DNA of 64,000 bases from Isoetes taiwanensis (taxonomy: Eukaryota; Streptophyta; Lycopodiopsida; Isoetales; Isoetaceae), in NCBI GenBank assembly GCA_021234155.1, contig JAJEKV010000049.1, positions 2,571,487 through 2,635,486 on the forward strand, read 5' to 3'. A program made the position numbers and the translations under genes. The first letter of the stretch is position 1, and each line of letters starts with the position of its first letter. Positions 58,601 through 64,000 of this stretch are shown one piece after another. The notes beneath the pieces were generated by a model. That model did not search any database. It saw only the letters and a program-made list of their open reading frames with translations, and was not told where the DNA came from.

Positions 58601-61600
58601 CAATGATCTTGGCACAAAGTTTGTAAGTAGTGTTTGTAAGGGAAATAGGTCTCCAATCTTGAAACTTAGAAGGGTGATCAACTTTTCGAATCAAAGAAAT
58701 AAAACCACTGGAAATTGAAGGATGAAGATGATCAGAATTCCAGAAGGCATGAACTAAGGAGATCACATCATTTTTGAGAATATCCCAGAATTTGACATAA
58801 AATTCTGCTGGAAGACCATCAGATCCAGGAGATTTACCATTACTGAAAGAGTTTAGGGTAGCAAAAATCTAATTGTGAGAAGGAATAGCAGTAACAGAAT
58901 CATCCATGATTTCAAGAGCAACAGGTAAAATATTGTTCACTGTGGATATAAAGTCATCTGCCTCAGTCAGTAATCTTATTGGAGGGAATTGGCTTGGCAT
59001 CGAAAAGGTCCGTATATCTGCTTTTGAAGAAGTTTGCAATATGAGAATGAGAGTTGTATTTGTTATCTTGATCATCAATAGCTATGGAATTTCTAAGGAC
59101 CCTACTTTTGGCTACCCTAAAGAAGAATTTAGTGCAACCTGAATCCATGTCATTGGTATATTTGAACTTACATCTGATAGCAGAACCTTTTGCTTCCATC
59201 TCTTCAATATTTTTAATTCTTCTCTCCAGAATCTCTTCCCCCACTTGAAGATTAGTATTAGATGGATCATTTTGAAGCAAGGACCTAATATCTTTCATAT
59301 ACATCAGAAGCTGGTTCTTTTCTTTACTGCATTGCTCATGAATAAGTTTAGACCAGTTCTTGATCCATCTTTTAATTTCCTTGATTTTGGAATAGAATTG
59401 TTCCATAGAAGGCTCATGGTTATCAGCAGGCCCATTTGTATTACCAGAAAGCTCTTCATAGAAAGCTTTGAATTGAGAGCAGAAATTTTCATTCTCAAGA
59501 AGGGAAGAATTAAATTTGTAAGGAGTGCTCCCTTCCCTTTGAATCCTGGTAACATGAGAGGTATGGAGGAACTGAGGCTGATGATCAGAGATAGAAGTAC
59601 CTTCATCACTTGTAACATAGCTGTTATCCCAAAATACTGCAGAGGGATTGGAGACATAAAACCTATCAAGTGTACAATAAACTCTTGCTCTGTCCTTCTG
59701 TTTATTTGACCAAGTATAGGTAGCAGTAGAAGAAGGGATGTGGATCAAATTATGATCAGAAATGAGAGAATCCCAATTCTCCTTTTTAGTTCTGGACATA
59801 TTAATTTTATTCCCCAATTTGAGATCCCAAGAAGGGGTATTGTTGAAATCTCCAGCAATGATCCAATTATCAAGACTTTGAGAATCCAACCATCTATTAA
59901 TTTCAGTCCAAATTGGCTCTCTATCTTTAGGAGAAGTTGGAGCATATACATTAATAATGCCAAAACTAGAATTAGAGACCAAGCAGATCATGGCTTGCCA
60001 AGCTCTTGAAGGACTGTTATAAAAGGAAGTATGATTAATGTCTCTTTTCCAAATAATAGCTAGACCACCACTTGCTCCAGAGGAATTAATCCATATTGAG
60101 GAAGAAGAAGGATAGATCCAATCCCCTAGGTTGCTACATTCAAAGGAGGGAAGCTTAAGTTCTTGCAAAAGAATGATATCAGCATTGTATAATCTGATTT
60201 GAGCAATGGCACGCCTCCTCTTTAAAGGGCCTTTGATTCCTCTAAGGTTCCAAGAAAGAATCTTCATATCAAAGAAAGAAGGGAATAAGGAGTAGATTTA
60301 GAATCTATTCTTTTTGGATTTTCTCTTACTTCTGGTATTCTGAGCAGGAGTTTTGTTCAAACCAGATAAGACCAGACCTAATTTATTCCCATCCTTCTTG
60401 ACAGATTTTTTCATTGATTGAGTCTTTTCAGGCTTAGGATCTATGCTAAGATTCTCATTTAGAAACTCTTCTTTATCCCAGTTTTCTTTATCACTCCCAT
60501 ATCCTTCACTATCACTGAAATCAGAACAACCCCCAGGAAAAAACTGAAACATAGAGTTTTTGTTAATACTTAAAGGAGTAGAAACAAGAACTTGTCTGGT
60601 GTTTCCCTTTTCTTGAAGCTCCTTTCTTTCAGTAGTTATTTCTTCAGGTGTCTCAGGAACAATGTCAGGAACAATCTCAATACCATTCCTTGGTCAACAC
60701 TTGCTGATTTATTTCTTTCCACATCTGTAGATTGTGAGATACGATTTTGCAGAGAAGCCATCTGATCAGCAAACTTGTTTGACATTTTTGGAGGGCTGAT
60801 CGGACCTTCTACCACTGGGGAGTCAAGGTCAATTAATGAAGGCAATTCAACAAGGTTTGTAACAACAGGCTGAGTATGGACATCAGGAGTGACATTTGTG
60901 TTTGCAGAGAAGGGGCAAATATGGGAGGAAGCACATACATTGCTCTTATTTAGTACAGAATCTAGATTACCATTAAGGTCAGATAATACCTGAAAAGGAT
61001 TTGGACTGTTGACTTGAAGGTTGACCTGTTGCTGAGATGATTCTTGAGTCATGTCTCCAATAGTTTGACTAGTACTTTTAGTCAATTGAGAGTCCATGAT
61101 AGTAGACTCATTTGATTTTTTGGTCTGCTGACCTATCCTTGCTGGCATAGATATTTTTAATGTGAATTCAGCTGAAACTTTGTTTTGTCTCGAGATTTCA
61201 TATTTAATGACCTGTTCTTACTAATATTTTTTATTGAGATTGTAAGAGCACTGGCCATTTTTTTGATTCTTAGCCTCTTTAATGATTTCTCTCTAAGCGA
61301 TATTTAATTTATCAGTAACCTGAGTAGCCTTTTCTGACATAATCCCTTTCACTAGCAACTTTGGTTCTCCAATTGTTAAGGGATCATTATATTTAGAAGA
61401 AATAGGGAACTCAGATTCACAAAGTTTGCCTTTGTCTTTCATCTGATCTCTTGTAGCCTTTTGCTTCTAGATTCTCTTGTAACTTCCATTTACTTTTGTC
61501 CACTTGAACCTGTCATTTTCTGGCAGCCTTTGAAACTGAGAAGTCTCTTTAACAGAGTTTTCCTGTGAAACCTTATCCTTGTCAGACTGATCCATTTGTT

Positions 61601-63082
61601 TTGTCTCTGTATTTTGCTAATTGAAGATCTTAACTGGGATCTGAGTTTCTTGCTGTAATATGTTTTCCTGTGAGATCTCTGGAATAGATTTGCAATCAGA
61701 GTACCAAAAATGCCTATAATGGAAACATTTCTGACATTGAGAGGGCAATCCAGACCATCTAAGGGTTAATAGAGATTCAAGACCAAAAGCATCTTTAAAT
61801 GGAATGGAAAGGGGGACGTCTTTGGAAAGATCCAGCTGAACAAAGGATCTGGGAAGTTCGGCAGGAGAATATTCAGTTGAGATATAAGTTCCAATTGAAT
61901 TGAATAGGAGTTTAAAGCATTCTTCATCCCAATAGATAGGATTGAGACCAAAAAGAGTTGTTGAGGCAATGCACAAATTATTCATTTGATCAATGTCAAG
62001 CGTAGGGTGCCACTTGAGAAAGGTCAATTGAGAAGTCTCATAGGTTATAGGGCCAAAGTTCAGAAAGAAATTGGCCGATTTTGAGTTCCCACATTCAAGC
62101 ATAATGTAGGGAAAGTTAGATAGCCTGAATTAAAATTCCTTTATGAAGGCTGAAAAGAAAGGCCCACAGTCTATCTAGTTTAATACCACATTTTTGGACT
62201 TTTATGATGACAGCGGAATTAGACAGAGCATCAATTTTAGAATGAACACATTGTAGATGTTCATTTTCCGCTCCTGTAGATGTGGTGTTCTTGTGCGCTT
62301 GAGCCTCTCATCCAATTCATTATCCAAACGAATCTCCGAATGGCCTTTTGCAACTCCATAAGGAATAGGGACTTGGGTAGCAGGATTTGGAGGATGAAGT
62401 ATGCCTCTATGATCGGGATCAACAGACAGATTATCCCAAAAAGGAACATCATGAGAGATAGGATCCATATGAGAGGACAAAGGCAGCAAATTATCAAAAT
62501 TTCCGAAGAGGATAGTGTCCGATGGCTGTTCCTGGAAGGATATCAGATTTTGGAAAATGGAGGATCGATCAGGAGCCGGAAGGTTCGCGAATGCGTGAAG
62601 GAGAGCCAAATGTTTAGGGTTTTTTGAAAAATTGGAGACCATTGCAGAAATTTCAGGGTGAACCAACAAAAGTACATGCAAAAATTTTAACAACTGAAAG
62701 GGGGAAAAGAAAACAGAAAACAGAGGAAAGAAACCTTTAGCTTGAACCGAAATTAACCAATGGAGATTGGATTGCCATTCTAATTGAACTAGTCGATTGC
62801 AAAAGGAGGAAAATTCAATTCAGAGGAATTTAGGGGGAAATTCCTCCAAATTGAGTAGGATCTTGATGAGAGTAAACTTCAACAGAAATCTTATGATCCA
62901 ACCAATCACAATGAACTCTGAAATTCCCTGCTGGACCAATTGCACTCGAACCCACAAATTCTTCTAGCCAGGAATTAGTGATTTCGACTTCAAATTCAAC
63001 AGTACTGGGAACAAATGTGTATTCTGAGAAGAAAAGGTTATCCGGAAAAAACTGATGAGTGATTAAGGAGTTCCAGAGATCA

Positions 63083-63212
<130 letters not shown>

Positions 63213-64000
63213 TGATCACAGCATATGATGGACGATCTATATAATAATGCTCTGAATTCATGATCCAGCATTATTATAACAACAACAATAATACAATTAG
63301 TGATTTTTACATTACGTAAGTACCGCAAATGAGTCCTAAAATACAAAGCATAATTACGGTTTTAAAGGCAATATTTCTTGCCTAACATAGTCCACGAAAT
63401 AGCTTTGTACACCCATGGATGTCTCAATGTTGTAATTGGACATCGAAACATGGATTTTCTATATATCGACCCAGTGCTTAGCATACTGTACAACGGATTT
63501 GCAACAACCTGCTGTATCTTTTACTGCTTTGAGCTATCTTTTGTTTTGTGATGTTTATTTGATTGGTTAAGCGTGTATTTCTTGAATATGAATTTTATCC
63601 TTTATTTTCTAATTCTTATAATTATTTTTATTGGCCATTTTCGTTTTTGCCCTTTTCCCCTTCGTCTTCTCTGTGTCCTTTTGGTTCCGCTTCCCATGCC
63701 TTTCCTTTTTATGGCTTCTCGTGGCTTTGTTCTTCGTGCCTCGTGCTTCATCCGTCGGTGTGTTGGCGTCCTCTTCTTAAGGTCGGCTCTCTGTTCCTGG
63801 TCTGCATTTTTTTCTTTCCCTTGTTTCTTGATTGCTTCTTGTTGGTGGTGTTTGCTCTTTGCTTCTGATAGCTCAATGCATAGCAGGTTCTATTTAGTAC
63901 AGACTTAATACAGAATTTAGCATTAGTGAGTACAATAAGTGGCTCACAATTTGTCGATAAAAAAGATGAGCTTGGTATTCTCTTATCCTGAATTGCTTCA

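Overview
This is a nuclear segment of a plant genome. GT-AG introns of 60-160 bp, a plant-type NBS-LRR relic, plant Copia, Gypsy, L1 and CACTA elements, an ABCG fragment and a proline-rich cell-wall-type fragment all point that way. The very low gene density, very long microsatellites, and an SLC1-type symporter (a family I do not know from flowering plants) suggest a large-genome non-flowering land plant such as a fern or fern ally. That placement is inference from the sequence alone.

Only two intact genes can be supported. The first is a ten-exon gene (11841-14057) for a 441-residue dicarboxylate/amino acid:cation symporter of the SLC1/glutamate-transporter fold. Two signature residues are changed in it. 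The second is a two-exon gene (40593-41400) for a 240-residue glycine/alanine-rich hydrophobic protein with an N-myristoylation-like start. It is the only undamaged member of a three-copy cluster; the copies at 35812-36596 and 39733-40520 carry frameshifting deletions.

Layout: 1-944 is the end of a CACTA transposon with 104-bp palindromic subterminal repeats. 1.9-4.0 kb is a broken NBS-LRR gene. 4-11.8 kb is AT-rich, with a tRNA-derived repeat and a cryptic CTGCAA repeat. 11.8-14.1 kb is the symporter. 14.7-18.6 kb holds Copia and Gypsy remnants and LTR-like tails. 18.7-20.9 kb is a mosaic of gene scraps (ABCG, RPW8-like) and small repeats. 21.6-24.7 kb is a ruined minus-strand transposase-like gene with a QLDN...HTHEDVD signature. 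25-34 kb is an unusual degenerate block in which a 21-bp palindrome (AAATCGCGCCTGGCGCGATTT and variants) recurs about sixteen times around coding remnants, including a possible class-beta DNA methyltransferase and an FCP1/HAD-like phosphatase. 34-41.5 kb is the triplicated gene cluster. 42.6-49.6 kb is a foldback structure with a perfect-looking hairpin about 2.7 kb long, a second half copy, and flanking 20-bp minisatellites. A young 5.5-kb Copia element (49570-55092) sits inside that minisatellite with an intact GTTTG target duplication. 55.5 kb is a (CT)94 tract. 56.5-62.7 kb is a minus-strand L1-type LINE. 63.1 kb is an (AC)62 tract.

The window is therefore mainly nested transposon territory around two living genes. 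The most unusual items are the symporter with altered binding residues, the dispersed palindrome block with methyltransferase-like remnants, and the giant foldback/minisatellite composite.
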